NCBI GenBank assembly: GCA_900551135.1
Contig: URUX01000025.1
Location: forward strand, 1-19,618
Direction of reading: 5' to 3'
DNA length: 19,618 nt
Source of the DNA: an uncultured Clostridium sp.
GTDB lineage: Bacteria; Bacillota; Clostridia; Lachnospirales; Lachnospiraceae
Shown here: piece after piece, positions 5,980-12,547 of the stretch
Layout: every line of letters starts with the position of its first letter
Numbering within the stretch: the first letter of the stretch is position 1
Notes under the pieces: generated by a model
The model's input: only the letters and a program-made list of their open reading frames with translations
What the model was told of the DNA's origin: nothing
The model's database searches: none
Position numbers and translations under genes: made by a program

Positions 5980-7096
5980 AGTAGGGAAGGTTTATGGAAT
6001 GATCCATGGCATAGAAGGATTTATGGCTGGAAGAGTGATGGAACTGTCTGCACTTGAGAAAGAAGAACTGGAACTGTTAAAACTGACTCCGGCTGCTTAT
6101 CTGGGTTCCTGCAGATATAAACTTCCAGAGGATTTCAGTGACATCTGTTATCAGGAGTTATTTGAGAAGTTCCGTCAGATGGATATTGGATACTTCTTTT
6201 ATATCGGCGGCAATGATTCCATGGATACGGTAAGCAAATTATCCCGTTATGCTGCTTCCAACCACATAGATATTAAGGTGATTGGCATTCCCAAAACCAT
6301 TGACAACGATTTGATTATGACCGATCATACGCCTGGCTACGGCAGCGCAGCAAAGTATGTAGCATCAACAGTCAGAGAGATTGTGCTGGATTCCTCCGTT
6401 TACCAGCAGAAAGCCGTTACCATTGTAGAACTGATGGGGCGTCATGCAGGCTGGCTGACGGCAGCCAGTGTGCTGGCAAGAAAGCACAAAGACGACAATC
6501 CGCTTCTTATTTATCTGCCAGAGACAGATTTTGATATGGAGCAGTTTGCAAGAGATGTTGAGCAGGCGCTGGAAAAACAGCCTGACGTAATTATCTGTAT
6601 CTCTGAGGGGATTTCAGATGCCAGAGGCCAGTTTATCTGCGAATATGCAGACGAGGCCAGACTGGATACGTTTGGACACAAGATGCTGACAGGAAGCGGG
6701 AAAATCCTGGAAAACTTTGTACGCGACCGGTTTGGCGTAAAGGTGCGTTCCGTTGAATTAAACGTCAGCCAGAGATGTTCCGGCATGGTGGCTTCCATGA
6801 CGGATATTGAAGAAGCAGCCATGGCAGGAGCCTGGGGTGTCCGCAAAGCGTTAGAAGGAGTTACCGGACAGATGATTGCTTTTAACCGCAAGTCAGACAG
6901 CCCTTACGAAATGGAATGTGAGACAGTAGATGTGAATCAGGTCTGCAATCAGGAAAAGAAATTCCCGTCAGAGTGGATTACGAAAAACGGCACAGATATT
7001 GGGGAAGAATTCCTGGCATATGTGCTTCCGCTGATTCAGGGAGAACCTGACAGGAAAATGGAAAATGGACTGCCGGTATACGCACATCGGCAATAG
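5879..7096 (+). CDS. pfp: 6-phosphofructokinase, probably pyrophosphate-dependent
   Basis: A 405-residue cytoplasmic enzyme that phosphorylates fructose 6-phosphate to the 1,6-bisphosphate in glycolysis. AGAGGAG at 5863-5869 sets the start. Motifs in order: GQSGGPTAVINAS (8-20), GGNDSMDT (110-117), PKTIDNDL (138-145, catalytic Asp142) and MGRHAGW (186-192). In ATP enzymes the second Gly of GGDGS and the Gly of PGTIDND allow ATP to bind; here they are Asp113 and Lys139, the residues that mark PPi-dependent enzymes, which also work reversibly. Asn112 stands where an Mg-binding Asp is common. The length exceeds the 320 residues of bacterial PfkA and suits the longer PPi clades. It has its own promoter within the end of the amidase frame. 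Donor specificity is inferred from two residues and needs assay. Confidence 0.88.
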   Translation: MKKNIIVGQSGGPTAVINASLYGVIQEGICHGDKVGKVYGMIHGIEGFMAGRVMELSALEKEELELLKLTPAAYLGSCRYKLPEDFSDICYQELFEKFRQMDIGYFFYIGGNDSMDTVSKLSRYAASNHIDIKVIGIPKTIDNDLIMTDHTPGYGSAAKYVASTVREIVLDSSVYQQKAVTIVELMGRHAGWLTAASVLARKHKDDNPLLIYLPETDFDMEQFARDVEQALEKQPDVIICISEGISDARGQFICEYADEARLDTFGHKMLTGSGKILENFVRDRFGVKVRSVELNVSQRCSGMVASMTDIEEAAMAGAWGVRKALEGVTGQMIAFNRKSDSPYEMECETVDVNQVCNQEKKFPSEWITKNGTDIGEEFLAYVLPLIQGEPDRKMENGLPVYAHRQ

Positions 7097-7103
7097 AAAA
7101 GAC

Positions 7104-7133
7104 TTTACAACAAACATGGTTTTGTTATATACT
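7104..7133 (+). promoter_or_regulatory. Sigma-A promoter upstream of the SEC-C gene
   Basis: TTTACA (7104-7109), 18 bases, TATACT (7128-7133), about 45 bases before the start codon and only 8 bases after the pfp stop. No terminator is visible between pfp and this promoter, so readthrough from pfp is possible. Confidence 0.6.
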
Positions 7134-7185
7134 ATGGCCTAGGGACTTTTGCCCATAAATACTGATAAAAGGATGGATGATAGAG

Positions 7186-7695
7186 ATGGCTATTTTAGAT
7201 ACCTGGAGAAATCTGGCCTATGGCGACGGTTTAGATGATAAAAAGAGAGAAGAACTGTGGACTGGCTACTTTAACATTGAAAAAGGAATTTACGAGCAGA
7301 TTCTTTCCAACCCTGCTGAGGTAGTGACCGGCACGGTAAAAGAACTGGCTGAAAAGTACAATACCGAACTGCTGATTATGGTAGGCTTTTTGGACGGCAT
7401 TAATGAGAGTTTAAAGGGATACGAGAATCCAATTGAGACCATGGAAGAGGATACGGAAGTTCGGATTGAGATCGATCCGGAAAAACTTTACTACAACATG
7501 GTAGAAGCAAAGGCAAACTGGCTGTACGAACTGCCTCAGTGGGACGCAATCCTTTCCGAAGAGCGCAGAAAAGAACTGTACAAAGAGCAGAAAGCTTCCG
7601 GTACGATTCGCAAGGGACATAAGGTATACCCCAATGATCCATGTCCTTGCGGAAGCGGTAAAAAGTATAAAAAGTGCTGCGGTAAGAATGCATAA
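7186..7695 (+). CDS. SEC-C zinc-motif protein, 169 residues
   Basis: The C-terminus (residues 150-166) is a textbook SEC-C motif, NDPCPCGSGKKYKKCCG, the CxCx(8)CC zinc-binding module first described at the end of SecA, where it helps bind SecB and ribosomes. The remaining 149 residues are mainly helical and acidic, with a conserved-looking stretch EKGIYEQILSNPAEVVTGTV; I recognise the architecture from clostridia but know of no proven function. Start choice is open: ATG at 7177 lies only 3 bases after AAAAGGA, ATG at 7186 lies 12 bases after it; I prefer 7186 because MAILDTWRN resembles family N-termini. It has its own promoter. The hairpin after it may only partly end the transcript, so the methyltransferase and hslO could be co-transcribed. 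Confidence 0.85.
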   Translation: MAILDTWRNLAYGDGLDDKKREELWTGYFNIEKGIYEQILSNPAEVVTGTVKELAEKYNTELLIMVGFLDGINESLKGYENPIETMEEDTEVRIEIDPEKLYYNMVEAKANWLYELPQWDAILSEERRKELYKEQKASGTIRKGHKVYPNDPCPCGSGKKYKKCCGKNA

Positions 7696-7731
7696 AATTG
7701 ATTGTGATCCGTAGAAAGTGCGGAATCAGGA

Positions 7732-7767
7732 TAAAGGGCTGCCTGCAGGCAGCCCTGTCTCTTTATG
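7732..7767 (+). terminator. Palindromic hairpin, probable terminator after the SEC-C gene
   Basis: GGGCTGCC (7736-7743), loop TGCA, GGCAGCCC (7748-7755) form a perfect GC-rich stem, and the flanks ATAAAG and CTTTAT could extend it. The downstream run is TGTCTCTTT rather than a clean U tract, so termination may be incomplete. No separate promoter for the methyltransferase is evident beyond it. Confidence 0.55.
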
Positions 7768-7815
7768 CAGGTTTCAGCAGATGTCCCATGTAAAGGGACA
7801 GGCAAAGGAGGAAAC

Positions 7816-8589
7816 ATGGACGCTTACACAAGCTTTGCAGCAGTATATGACCTGTTTATGGACAACATTCCTTACGAGGAGTGGAGCCGGTATCTAATCA
7901 GTCTGTTAAGGGAACGGGGAGTCAGTGACGGGCTGGTACTGGATCTGGGCTGCGGAACCGGCAGTCTTACGGAACTGTTAGCGGCTTCCGGCTATGATAT
8001 GATTGGTGTGGACAATGCAGAAGACATGCTGGAGATTGCCATGGAAAAGAAGCTGGAAAGCGGCAGGGACATCCTGTATCTTCTTCAGGACATGAGGGAA
8101 TTTGAACTTTACGGAACCGTAGCCGCTGTAGTCAGCATCTGCGATTCTATGAATTATATATTGGAATATGAGGATCTGGTTCGGGTATTTCCCCTGGTCA
8201 ACAACTATCTGGATCCCAATGGCGTATTTATTTTTGATTTAAATACAGAATATAAATACCGGAATATTCTGGGAGAGTCTACGATTGCGGAAAACCGGGA
8301 GGAAAGCAGTTTTATCTGGGACAATTATTTTGATGAGGAATCCAGAATTAATGAATACGATTTGACCTTATTCATTCAGGAGGATGGAACAACCGGAGAA
8401 GCGCCTCTGTACCGCAAATACGAAGAAACCCATTACCAAAGGGCATATCCGGTTGAAGAGGTGAAACAGGCCTTAGAGGAAGCCGGAATGGTCTTTGAAG
8501 CCTGCTATGATGCCTTTACACGAGAGGAACCGAAACCGGACAGTGACAGGATTTATATTGTTGCCAGAGAAAAAGGAAAAGTGTTGTAA
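7816..8589 (+). CDS. Class I SAM-dependent methyltransferase
   Basis: A 257-residue cytoplasmic protein. AAAGGAGG lies directly before the ATG at 7816; an upstream in-frame ATG runs through a hairpin and is rejected. Motif I VLDLGCGTGS (41-50) and the acidic end of strand 2 at Asp66 (MIGVDNAEDML) form the SAM site; QDMREF (91-96) and CDSMNYIL (109-116) match motifs II-III of the Methyltransf_25/11 class. The opening YTSFAAVYDLFMDNIPYEEW is typical of YodH/YcgJ-like small-molecule methyltransferases. A small hairpin (TGTCCC/GGGACA, 7782-7800) lies upstream of the ribosome site. It is 43 bases before hslO with no terminator between, so the two are probably co-transcribed. The substrate cannot be inferred. 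Confidence 0.88.
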   Translation: MDAYTSFAAVYDLFMDNIPYEEWSRYLISLLRERGVSDGLVLDLGCGTGSLTELLAASGYDMIGVDNAEDMLEIAMEKKLESGRDILYLLQDMREFELYGTVAAVVSICDSMNYILEYEDLVRVFPLVNNYLDPNGVFIFDLNTEYKYRNILGESTIAENREESSFIWDNYFDEESRINEYDLTLFIQEDGTTGEAPLYRKYEETHYQRAYPVEEVKQALEEAGMVFEACYDAFTREEPKPDSDRIYIVAREKGKVL

Positions 8590-8632
8590 AAACAACAAAA
8601 CAGAGTGAAAACAAACGAAATGAGGAAAGAAC

Positions 8633-9511
8633 ATGTCTGATTACATTATCCGTGCAACGGCGGCAGAAGGCCAGATTCGTGCATTTGCATCTACTACAAG
8701 AGAGTTAGTAGAGTATGCGCGTCAGGCTCATAACACCAGTCCAGTGGCGACGGCAGCCCTGGGACGTCTCCTTACAGCAGGAGGAATGATGGGAATTACC
8801 ATGAAGGGAGAGGACGATCTTCTGACCCTGAAGATCCAGGGAGACGGTCCTATCGAGGGACTGACGGTTACGGCGGATTCCAAAGGCCGGGTCAAGGGCT
8901 ATGCTTACAATCCTTCTGTGATGCTGCCGCCAAATGCCAAGGGAAAGCTGGACGTAGGCGGCGCTTTGGGAGTAGGAGTCTTAAGCGTTATTAAGGACAT
9001 TGGACTGAAGGAGCCATATGTGGGACAGACCATTCTGGTAACGGGAGAGATTGCAGAAGATCTGACTTATTATTATGCGACTTCTGAGCAGACCCCGTCT
9101 TCGATTGCACTGGGTGTGCTGATGAATAAGGACAATACGGTAAGCCAGGCAGGCGGATTTATGATTCAGCTGATGCCGGGGGCTTCTGATGACATTATTG
9201 ATAAGCTGGAAGCGCGTTTAGGAGAAATTACTTCAATTACTGCTCTGCTGGATGCAGGAAATACTCCGGAAATGATTTTGGAGCATATTTTAGGAGAATT
9301 TGGACTGGAAATCAACGAGAAGGTAACCACCGAATTTTACTGCAACTGTACCAAACAGAGAGTGGAAAAAGCGTTGATCAGCATTGGAAAAAAAGAACTT
9401 CAGGAAATGATTGATGAAGGAAAAGAAATAGAAGTAAACTGCCATTTCTGCAATCACAATTATCAGTTTTCGATAGACGAGTTAAAAGAACTTTTTACCC
9501 GTGCTTTATAA
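8633..9511 (+). CDS. hslO: Hsp33 redox-regulated chaperone
   Basis: A 292-residue cytoplasmic holdase activated by oxidative unfolding. The start is set by GAGGAAAG eight bases upstream. The N-terminal domain shows the family blocks RATAAEGQIRAFA (7-19), TSPVATAALGRLLTAG (35-50) and LKIQGDGPIEGLTVTAD (66-82). The C-terminal redox switch has all four zinc cysteines: Cys237 and Cys239 (CNC) and Cys270 and Cys273 (CHFC). Length is standard. It probably shares a transcript with the upstream methyltransferase and ends at a strong terminator 40 bases downstream. Nothing is missing or altered; identification is firm. Confidence 0.97.
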   Translation: MSDYIIRATAAEGQIRAFASTTRELVEYARQAHNTSPVATAALGRLLTAGGMMGITMKGEDDLLTLKIQGDGPIEGLTVTADSKGRVKGYAYNPSVMLPPNAKGKLDVGGALGVGVLSVIKDIGLKEPYVGQTILVTGEIAEDLTYYYATSEQTPSSIALGVLMNKDNTVSQAGGFMIQLMPGASDDIIDKLEARLGEITSITALLDAGNTPEMILEHILGEFGLEINEKVTTEFYCNCTKQRVEKALISIGKKELQEMIDEGKEIEVNCHFCNHNYQFSIDELKELFTRAL

Positions 9512-9550
9512 GGCGGGATATGAGAAGGGATAAAGAAGAACGTATCCAAA

Positions 9551-9586
9551 AAGAGCCGGTGTCCTGAGACACTGGCTCTTGTTTGT
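9551..9586. terminator. Bidirectional rho-independent terminator between hslO and the cold-shock gene
   Basis: AAGAGCC-G-GTGTC, loop CTGA, GACAC-T-GGCTCTT gives a 13-bp stem with one wobble pair. Rightward it is followed by GTTTGT; leftward by a clean run of T (the AAAAA at 9548-9552), so it serves the cold-shock gene at least as well as hslO. Confidence 0.85.
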
Positions 9587-9611
9587 AATCATTGAATCCA
9601 ATATAACTTTA

Positions 9612-9646
9612 TTTCAATTACATAAATATGATCTATATGATTGAAA
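9612..9646 (-). other. AT-rich inverted repeat in the cold-shock mRNA 3' region
   Basis: TTTCAAT (9612-9618) pairs with ATTGAAA near 9640-9646, and CATA with TATG inside, with a two-base bulge. It lies between the cold-shock stop codon and the terminator. The stem is weak at 37 degrees and stronger in the cold. No other feature is seen in 9587-9676. Confidence 0.3.
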
Positions 9647-9676
9647 AAGGTACACTGCTGACTAGATGATTAGAAA

Positions 9677-9874
9677 TTATAACTTTGTAACGTTGGTTGC
9701 CTGAGGACCCTTTGCTCCGTTTACTACGTCAAACTCAACCTCTGCGCCCTCATCTAAGGACTTGAAGCCTTCCATGTTTAATCCGGAGTAATGTACGAAT
9801 ACATCATTGCCCTGCTCGTCGGAAATGAATCCGTAGCCCTTCTGGTTGTTGAACCACTTAACTGTACCTTTCAT
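9677..9874 (-). CDS. csp: CspA-family cold-shock protein
   Basis: A 65-residue single cold-shock domain, an RNA chaperone that binds single-stranded nucleic acid. The start at 9872-9874 follows GGAGGT; a longer frame from upstream would translate the leader and is rejected. The protein starts MKGTVKWFNNQKGYGFI, holding RNP1 (KGYGFI, 12-17), followed by RNP2 (VFVHY, 25-29) and the usual aromatic surface residues (Trp8, Phe15, Phe26, His28). The end GPQATNVTKL is typical. It is monocistronic: a consensus promoter with an extended -10, a roughly 50-base leader with a hairpin and an eight-U run, and a strong terminator about 90 bases past the stop. The leader may carry temperature-dependent control, as known for csp genes elsewhere; that is inference. 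Confidence 0.97.
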   Translation of the reverse strand: MKGTVKWFNNQKGYGFISDEQGNDVFVHYSGLNMEGFKSLDEGAEVEFDVVNGAKGPQATNVTKL

Positions 9875-9894
9875 TATGATACCTCCAAAGAAAT

Positions 9895-9925
9895 AAAAAA
9901 AATTGCGCCGCAAGTCATTTTGCGG
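9895..9925 (-). promoter_or_regulatory. Hairpin plus eight-U run in the cold-shock mRNA leader
   Basis: CCGCAA and TTGCGG (9908-9925) form a 6-bp stem with a 6-base loop at the very start of the predicted transcript. After CGCAA comes an unbroken run of eight U (9895-9902), just before the ribosome site. An alternative pairing TTGCG/CGCAA competes with it. It could be an attenuator or a cold-sensing leader. Confidence 0.4.
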
Positions 9926-9933
9926 ATGCTCTA

Positions 9934-9962
9934 AGAATAGCACAGTTTTAATCAGGTGTCAA
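9934..9962 (-). promoter_or_regulatory. Sigma-A promoter of the cold-shock gene
   Basis: On the minus strand TTGACA (9957-9962), 17 bases, TATTCT (9934-9939), with TGC before the -10 (extended -10). A near-consensus constitutive-strength promoter about 60 bases before the start codon. Confidence 0.82.
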
Positions 9963-10006
9963 ATAGTTTCGGTGTCAATTTTTGGAAATAAATTGACGTT
10001 TGTCAA
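9955..10006. promoter_or_regulatory. Cluster of TTGAC/GTCAA half-sites between divergent promoters
   Basis: GGTGTCAA occurs at 9955-9962 and again at 9971-9978 (16 bases apart); TTGAC-GTTT-GTCAA, a perfect inverted repeat, spans 9993-10006. Two of the four half-sites are the -35 boxes of the divergent promoters, so some recurrence is expected. The other two are unexplained and may be a shared operator. Confidence 0.35.
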
Positions 10007-10020
10007 AAAGCTGTTATACT
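9993..10020 (+). promoter_or_regulatory. Sigma-A promoter of the DUF5662 gene
   Basis: TTGACG (9993-9998), 16 bases, TATACT (10015-10020), 42 bases before the start codon. It is back to back with the cold-shock promoter. Confidence 0.62.
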
Positions 10021-10062
10021 GATAAAAGAACCAGGATACAGGGAACAGAGGGTGAGAAATAT

Positions 10063-10608
10063 ATGAAAATTTCTAATATTGGCAGACATTTCTGTACGAT
10101 TACAGAACACAAGCTGCTGGTGATGAGAAACTGCTTTCAGGTAGGGCTGTACCGCCAGGGGCTTCTTCATGATTTGTCTAAATACAGTCCGGAGGAATTT
10201 TGGACAGGAGTCCGTTATTATCAGGGAACCAGAAGCCCGAATGCCGCAGAACGGGAAATGGCGGGATTCTCAAAGGCATGGCTTCACCACAAAGGCCGCA
10301 ATAAACACCATTTTGAATATTGGATTGATGTTTCCAAAAATAAAGAAGAGGGGCTGATAGGGAATAAGATGCCCCTTAAGTATGTGATAGAAATGGTTAT
10401 GGATCGGATTGCAGCCTGTAAGGTATACAAAGGCAGCGCGTATACCGATGGGGCTGCCTGGGAATATTATGAGAAAACCAGGCAGTTTATTACCATTCAT
10501 CCAGAGACCAGAGCCCTTTTGGAACGGCTTTTGTGGATGTTAAAAAAGAAAGGCGAGAAGAAAACATTTGCCTATATCCGCAAATTATTGAAAAAGGGTT
10601 ATTATTAA
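10063..10608 (+). CDS. DUF5662-family protein, 181 residues
   Basis: The start is the ATG at 10063 with GGTGAG eight bases upstream; a longer frame with a TTG start would include the promoter and is rejected. The protein matches what I recall of DUF5662: an N-terminal GRHFCTITEHKLLVM, then GLLHDLSKYSPEEF (33-46), SPNAAEREMAG, a dense AWLHHKGRNKHHFEYW block (72-87), and a helical C-terminus with GEKKTFAYIRKLL. Conserved-looking His16, His36-Asp37, His75, His76, His82, His83 and Asp114 resemble the spacing of metal-dependent HD-type phosphohydrolases, but this is inference and no activity is established to my knowledge. It is cytoplasmic and has its own promoter. It converges with the exonuclease gene, and the two stop codons overlap (10605-10608). 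Confidence 0.82.
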   Translation: MKISNIGRHFCTITEHKLLVMRNCFQVGLYRQGLLHDLSKYSPEEFWTGVRYYQGTRSPNAAEREMAGFSKAWLHHKGRNKHHFEYWIDVSKNKEEGLIGNKMPLKYVIEMVMDRIAACKVYKGSAYTDGAAWEYYEKTRQFITIHPETRALLERLLWMLKKKGEKKTFAYIRKLLKKGYY

Positions 10609-11723
10609 GGCTGGAAAGAACGAACCAGTCTGGGGCACAGGCGTTTTAAGACACCTTCCAAATAGGTGAGCGCTGCATGGTCAGTTTCTAATAAATCAGG
10701 AGTGTATACTGCAAAGGTCTGCTTATCTTTATAGCAGGCCTTTAATACTGGTTCCAAAACCGGCTGGGGCTGGGGAAGAAAGAGACCGGAACATCTGGTA
10801 TAGCAGGTGGAAACGGTCGCTTTTTTTCTGGCAGAAGGATCGACAAATTCACCAAGGCTTTTGTGGATGGCAGTATCCTCCAGAGGAAGGTAGTAATAAT
10901 TTTTATAATCCGGATAAAAGTGTTTCAGTTCCCCGTTAAATAAAGGGATGGTGCATACCAGGCGATTCTCTTCACAGGACAGGGAAAATACCGAATCGGA
11001 ACAGGACCAGGGGACCGGAACAGAGACAGGGCTTTCATAGGATAATTCCAGATAAGTCTCAGGAGTTCCAAATAGGTCATGTATGGTGCGGCATTCCTGT
11101 CCGGTAAAAGTGAAGGTGCCTTCCATCATATCACAGTAATTCAGAATAGGAAGGATCAGGGGCATGCCCTCCAGATCTTCTCTGTTATGGAGCATCAGCA
11201 TATCGTATAAGGAGGAATCTCTGGTAACCAGATAATCCTGGTATACTTCAATCAACTGGCCGCCGGAATAGGGATCTGTCCGGAAAATTCCTAAAAAACG
11301 TTCAATGGCTTTTTGCTTTAAACTGTCAAGGCTCAGAAGAGATTTGTAAGGCTTGATTTTTCGATAAATATCCACGCTGGTTACCTGGGAAAAGTCACAG
11401 GAAAGACCGTAGTGGCGGCAGCGTTTTAACAGGTAGGGAATATCAAAGCCGTCTCCGTTAAAGTGAATGACAAAAGAAAAGTTTTTTAAAAAAGCAAAAA
11501 ATGCCTCTAAAAGCCTGGGTTCCTCGGCAGGAGAGTCAGCAAACCACTGATACAGTTCCCAGTTTCCGTTCTGGCAGCAGGTACAGCCAATCAGGTATAA
11601 AGAAGAAGTATCGCCGGAAAAGCCAGTGGTCTCAATATCAAAAAAAAGCAGTTCAGATAAATTGCCAATCCGCTGGAGGGGATAGGTTTCAGGAAGGCGG
11701 ATGTTGTGATGGACAGTAATCAT
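10605..11723 (-). CDS. YprB-like DEDDh-type 3'-5' exonuclease (RNase H-like fold)
   Basis: A 372-residue protein. I chose the ATG at 11721-11723, preceded by AGGAGGA; the frame stays open upstream, but that extension would cross the promoter. Residues about 23-200 form the nuclease core with the acidic residues in order: Asp29 and Glu31 (FFDIETTG), Asp94 (HFNGDGFDIPYL) and Asp183, with His179 (LHNREDLEG), the DEDDh pattern that binds two Mg ions. The segment SLDSLKQKAIERFLGIFR is the YprB-type link between the second and third motifs. Residues about 205-372 have no domain I recognise; Cys and Tyr are frequent there. The gene diverges from ruvAB, which hints at a DNA or RNA processing role, but YprB's substrate is unknown. 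Its stop overlaps that of the DUF5662 gene. Confidence 0.85.
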   Translation of the reverse strand: MITVHHNIRLPETYPLQRIGNLSELLFFDIETTGFSGDTSSLYLIGCTCCQNGNWELYQWFADSPAEEPRLLEAFFAFLKNFSFVIHFNGDGFDIPYLLKRCRHYGLSCDFSQVTSVDIYRKIKPYKSLLSLDSLKQKAIERFLGIFRTDPYSGGQLIEVYQDYLVTRDSSLYDMLMLHNREDLEGMPLILPILNYCDMMEGTFTFTGQECRTIHDLFGTPETYLELSYESPVSVPVPWSCSDSVFSLSCEENRLVCTIPLFNGELKHFYPDYKNYYYLPLEDTAIHKSLGEFVDPSARKKATVSTCYTRCSGLFLPQPQPVLEPVLKACYKDKQTFAVYTPDLLETDHAALTYLEGVLKRLCPRLVRSFQP

Positions 11724-11789
11724 AGGTAAAGATCCTCCTGGAAAAGTGAAAGGCCCGGATTGAATGGTCGGAGCCCGGTTTGTGCCACC

Positions 11790-11818
11790 ATTATACGGAA
11801 TGAAACGGGGAAAGTCAA
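11790..11818 (-). promoter_or_regulatory. Sigma-A promoter of the exonuclease gene
   Basis: On the minus strand TTGACT (11813-11818), 17 bases, TATAAT (11790-11795), 67 bases before the start codon. Near-consensus. Confidence 0.8.
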
Positions 11819-11846
11819 TGAGAATAGAATATTTGTTCGATTCCGG

Positions 11847-11875
11847 TTGCATTGAAAACCGGTCTATGTTATGAT
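11847..11875 (+). promoter_or_regulatory. Sigma-A promoter of ruvAB
   Basis: TTGCAT (11847-11852), 17 bases, TATGAT (11870-11875), 30 bases before the ruvA start. It lies about 30 bases from the divergent exonuclease promoter. No LexA-type box (GAAC-N4-GTTC) is seen over it. Confidence 0.75.
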
Positions 11876-11905
11876 GAAAATCAAAAGAGAATCAAAGGAG
11901 CAGTT

Positions 11906-12535
11906 ATGATTTCTTATGTAAAAGGCCCCCTGATGGAAGTAAACGGGGATTTCATTGTGATAGAGGCAGGAAATGTAGGTCTGGAGATTCGGGTTCCGGT
12001 ATCCCTGTTAGACCAGCTGCCGGGGATCGGAGAGATTGTTAAAATATATACGTATTTTCAGGTTCGGGAAGATGCCATGAGTCTCTATGGATTTCTTCAC
12101 CGCCAGGACAGAGAGATGTTTCAGCAGCTGTTAGGAGTTACGGGAATCGGGCCAAAGGGGGCGCTGGGGATTTTATCTGCCCTGCGGCCGGACGATTTGC
12201 GGCTGGCTATTATTTCCGGAGATGCCAAGGCGATTTCCAGGGCTCCGGGGATTGGAATCAAGACGGCCCAGAGAGTGATTTTAGACTTAAAGGACAAGAT
12301 TTCTTCAGATGATTTGTTTGCTGCCATGGGAGATGCAGAAAATCCGGACGAAACCGGAGCCGGTGCGGCTGCAGACGTCAGGGGAGACGCAGCCAGAGAG
12401 GCAGTTCAGGCGCTGGTTGCGCTGGGATATTCCAATATGGAGGCTGCAAGGGCAGTCCGAAAAGCAGAAGTAACAGAAGACATGACGGCAGAAGATGTGC
12501 TGAAAGCATCACTGCGCCATCTGTCATTTTTATAG
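11906..12535 (+). CDS. ruvA: Holliday junction DNA helicase subunit RuvA
   Basis: A 209-residue protein that binds the four-way junction as a tetramer and loads RuvB. The start is the ATG at 11906 with AAAGGAG six bases upstream; an upstream frame extension starts inside the promoter and is rejected. Domain I, an OB fold, spans residues 1-62 (MISYVKGPLMEV, YTYFQVREDAMSLYGF). Domain II has two helix-hairpin-helix units, LLGVTGIGPKGAL (75-87) and ISRAPGIGIKTAQRV (110-124). An acidic linker rich in Ala, Gly and Asp (about 132-160) leads to domain III (REAVQALVALGYSNMEAARAV), which contacts RuvB. The linker is somewhat long. It is 12 bases upstream of ruvB in the same operon. No ruvC is seen, as expected in Firmicutes that use RecU. 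Confidence 0.97.
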   Translation: MISYVKGPLMEVNGDFIVIEAGNVGLEIRVPVSLLDQLPGIGEIVKIYTYFQVREDAMSLYGFLHRQDREMFQQLLGVTGIGPKGALGILSALRPDDLRLAIISGDAKAISRAPGIGIKTAQRVILDLKDKISSDDLFAAMGDAENPDETGAGAAADVRGDAAREAVQALVALGYSNMEAARAVRKAEVTEDMTAEDVLKASLRHLSFL

Positions 12536-12547
12536 AGGGGACAAGCA

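Noticed and set aside
6511..6891. A 126-codon minus-strand frame inside pfp
   Set aside because: Antisense shadow of conserved phosphofructokinase motifs, without start signals.
7736..7800. Two hairpins before the methyltransferase as a possible riboswitch
   Set aside because: They are simple stems with no recognisable conserved aptamer core; the first is better read as a terminator.
10000..10062. TTG-started extension of the DUF5662 protein
   Set aside because: It overlaps the -10 box; the ATG at 10063 has a ribosome site and matches the family start.
11724..11852. N-terminal extension of the exonuclease by 43 residues
   Set aside because: The stretch contains the near-consensus promoter (11790-11818), and the internal ATG has an AGGAGGA site.
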